From Schistosoma haematobium (Eukaryota; Platyhelminthes; Trematoda; Strigeidida; Schistosomatidae): 64,000 nucleotides of DNA. The notes beneath the pieces were generated by a model. That model was not told the origin of the DNA, ran no database searches, and worked only from the letters and a program-made list of their open reading frames with translations. The stretch covers positions 40,337,523 through 40,401,522 of the forward strand of contig NC_067198.1 of the NCBI RefSeq assembly GCF_000699445.3, read 5' to 3'. Shown here one piece after another: positions 63,017 to 64,000 of this stretch. The translations under genes were made by a program, and so were the position numbers. Numbering within the stretch: the stretch's first letter is position 1; every line of letters starts with the position of its first letter.

Positions 63017-63819
63017 GCTGATGAATCAGTAAGAAGGAATTTAAAGTGGAAAAATACCTGGACAGTACAGTACACACATTTCCTTAGCTTTGTACCTCTA
63101 CATTACAAAAGAAACCTGACCAAAACTCTTAGTTATCGAATACGCACTATATGTTCTACGTATATAGTTAAAGAATAGCTAAACTCCTTGCGCAGTACGC
63201 TTGGGAAGAACGGATACCCTGTAAAGTTTATGAACAAATATATGATCACGAAGGTTTGGATAGGCGAAATACAAACGGTGTATAAAAAAACCCTGTTTAT
63301 GTGCCTACAATTCGGAGGTAATGCAGCTAGCGTAATATTAATCCAGAGATTACGCAGTAAAATCCAAAAATCACTGAACGCCAGAGAACTACGACTAGTG
63401 TTTCCTACGCGCCCAATGGTGACACCGAGGCTAAAAGACGAATTACCTAGAACAACCACCCGGTTTCTTATCAGTTCGACTGCTCTTGTAGAGAAAGTTA
63501 TATTGGTCGAAGTTCTAGGAATTTACATTTTCGTGCTTGCGAACGCCTCCCAGAGTGGCCAGGCAAATGTCTTGTAGAGAAAGTGAACAGCTCAATGTTG
63601 GCCCATTTGGTTTAAACAGGTCATAGTTCTAGTATATGTCAAGCCTTTTCAATTATTTATCGGGTTAGTAATTTTTTGCCGAAGCTTGTCAGACTCATAA
63701 TCCTTCAAACGACGAAAGCAATAACCATTCGGATTAAGAAACCGAAAATATGTGTACGAAAGAAATATCTCCAACTTCTTCTCTTGCCCTGGTCAACTTC
63801 AGGGCCAATTAATCAATAG
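63017..63819 (+). mobile_element. Penelope-like element remnant: end of reverse transcriptase, linker and GIY-YIG-type end
   Basis: The frame readable from 63,044 gives WTVQYTHFLSFVPLHYKRNL, then RIRTIC, GKNGYPVKF, KKTLFMCLQF, LRLVFPTRPMV and LKDELP, the order seen at the junction of Penelope-type reverse transcriptase with its C-terminal domain. After a frameshift near 63,467 the second frame has YQFDCSC and ESYIGRS (the YIG half of GIY-YIG), LPEWP, HLV, KPKICVRKK and LPW, ending at TAG 63,817-63,819. In-frame stops occur at 63,176 (TAG) and 63,613 (TAA). The element is 5'-truncated and inactive. The similarity was judged by motif order from knowledge of schistosome Penelope-like elements. 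Confidence 0.8.
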
Positions 63820-63889
63820 TAATGTTAGCTACTGAATGACCTAATTTGACTAATGTACTTACGACTTTCCTTAATCAAATATAATTGTG

Positions 63890-64000
63890 ATTTCAATAGT
63901 TGAATCCATGAGTCGATGTAAGCTAGACCACCATTGAAAACGTGAAAACACTAAACGGCCCTTTCTTCCTAGTATGGAACTCCAGCAGTGCGTATCCATG
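63890..64000. repeat. Edge of a dispersed repeat cut by the window end
   Basis: Bases from about 63,900 (GTTGAATCCATGAGTCGATG, then CACCATTGAAAACGTG and AAACGGCCC) resemble, from memory, a very common interspersed sequence of schistosome genomes. No second copy exists in this window to confirm it. Confidence 0.35.

Noticed and set aside
63188..63577. 129-codon ORF as a host gene
   Set aside because: It starts at TTG and continues upstream in frame as Penelope-like sequence; the end of the ORF is out of the correct frame after a frameshift.

Overview
This window looks like nuclear DNA of a parasitic flatworm, most likely a schistosome. The evidence is a spliced zinc-finger gene with introns of only 32-37 bp near its 5' end followed by introns of 2-3 kb (a known schistosome pattern), AT-rich non-coding DNA, and remnants of three retroelement classes typical of schistosome genomes: RTE-clade LINE (SR2/Perere-3-like), CR1-clade LINE (SR1-like) and Penelope-like elements. 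The species cannot be fixed from sequence alone.

Layout. (1) 1-36,299 is a head-to-tail tandem array of a ~3.24-kb unit: eleven complete copies in the phase of the window plus a twelfth that breaks off. It probably continues to the left of the window. Units are almost identical; most differences are homopolymer or ATT-run lengths. I see no credible protein-coding gene in the unit. Units 9-11 carry a 98-bp antisense LINE endonuclease fragment that units 1-8 lack, and the array stops inside the same LINE fragment. (2) 36,300-43,240 is a retroelement graveyard: antisense RTE-LINE pieces, a 5'-truncated CR1 3' end, and a nearly full-length but dead RTE LINE (seven in-frame stops and one frameshift). 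(3) 43,240-50,250 is old repeat-derived DNA. It includes an inverted diverged copy (44.2-44.5 kb) and a direct diverged copy (45.96-47.85 kb) of array-unit sequence, and a decayed CR1 reverse-transcriptase fragment. (4) 50,255-61,895 holds the one convincing host gene, which I reconstruct as eight exons encoding about 1226 residues with four C2H2 zinc fingers and a long Ser/Asn/Gln-rich C-terminal part, probably a transcription factor. All seven junctions keep the reading frame. (5) 62-64 kb holds a dispersed repeat, a Penelope-like element remnant with a GIY-YIG motif, and the edge of another repeat.

How the parts relate. The array unit seems to have grown from a dispersed repeat family that still has diverged single copies 8-10 kb away. 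The array edge captured a LINE fragment at a site with 8 bp of microhomology, and the hybrid unit then spread to three neighbouring copies. Allele patterns among units conflict, which points to gene conversion or unequal exchange. These are inferences from reading; no alignment or database search was run.
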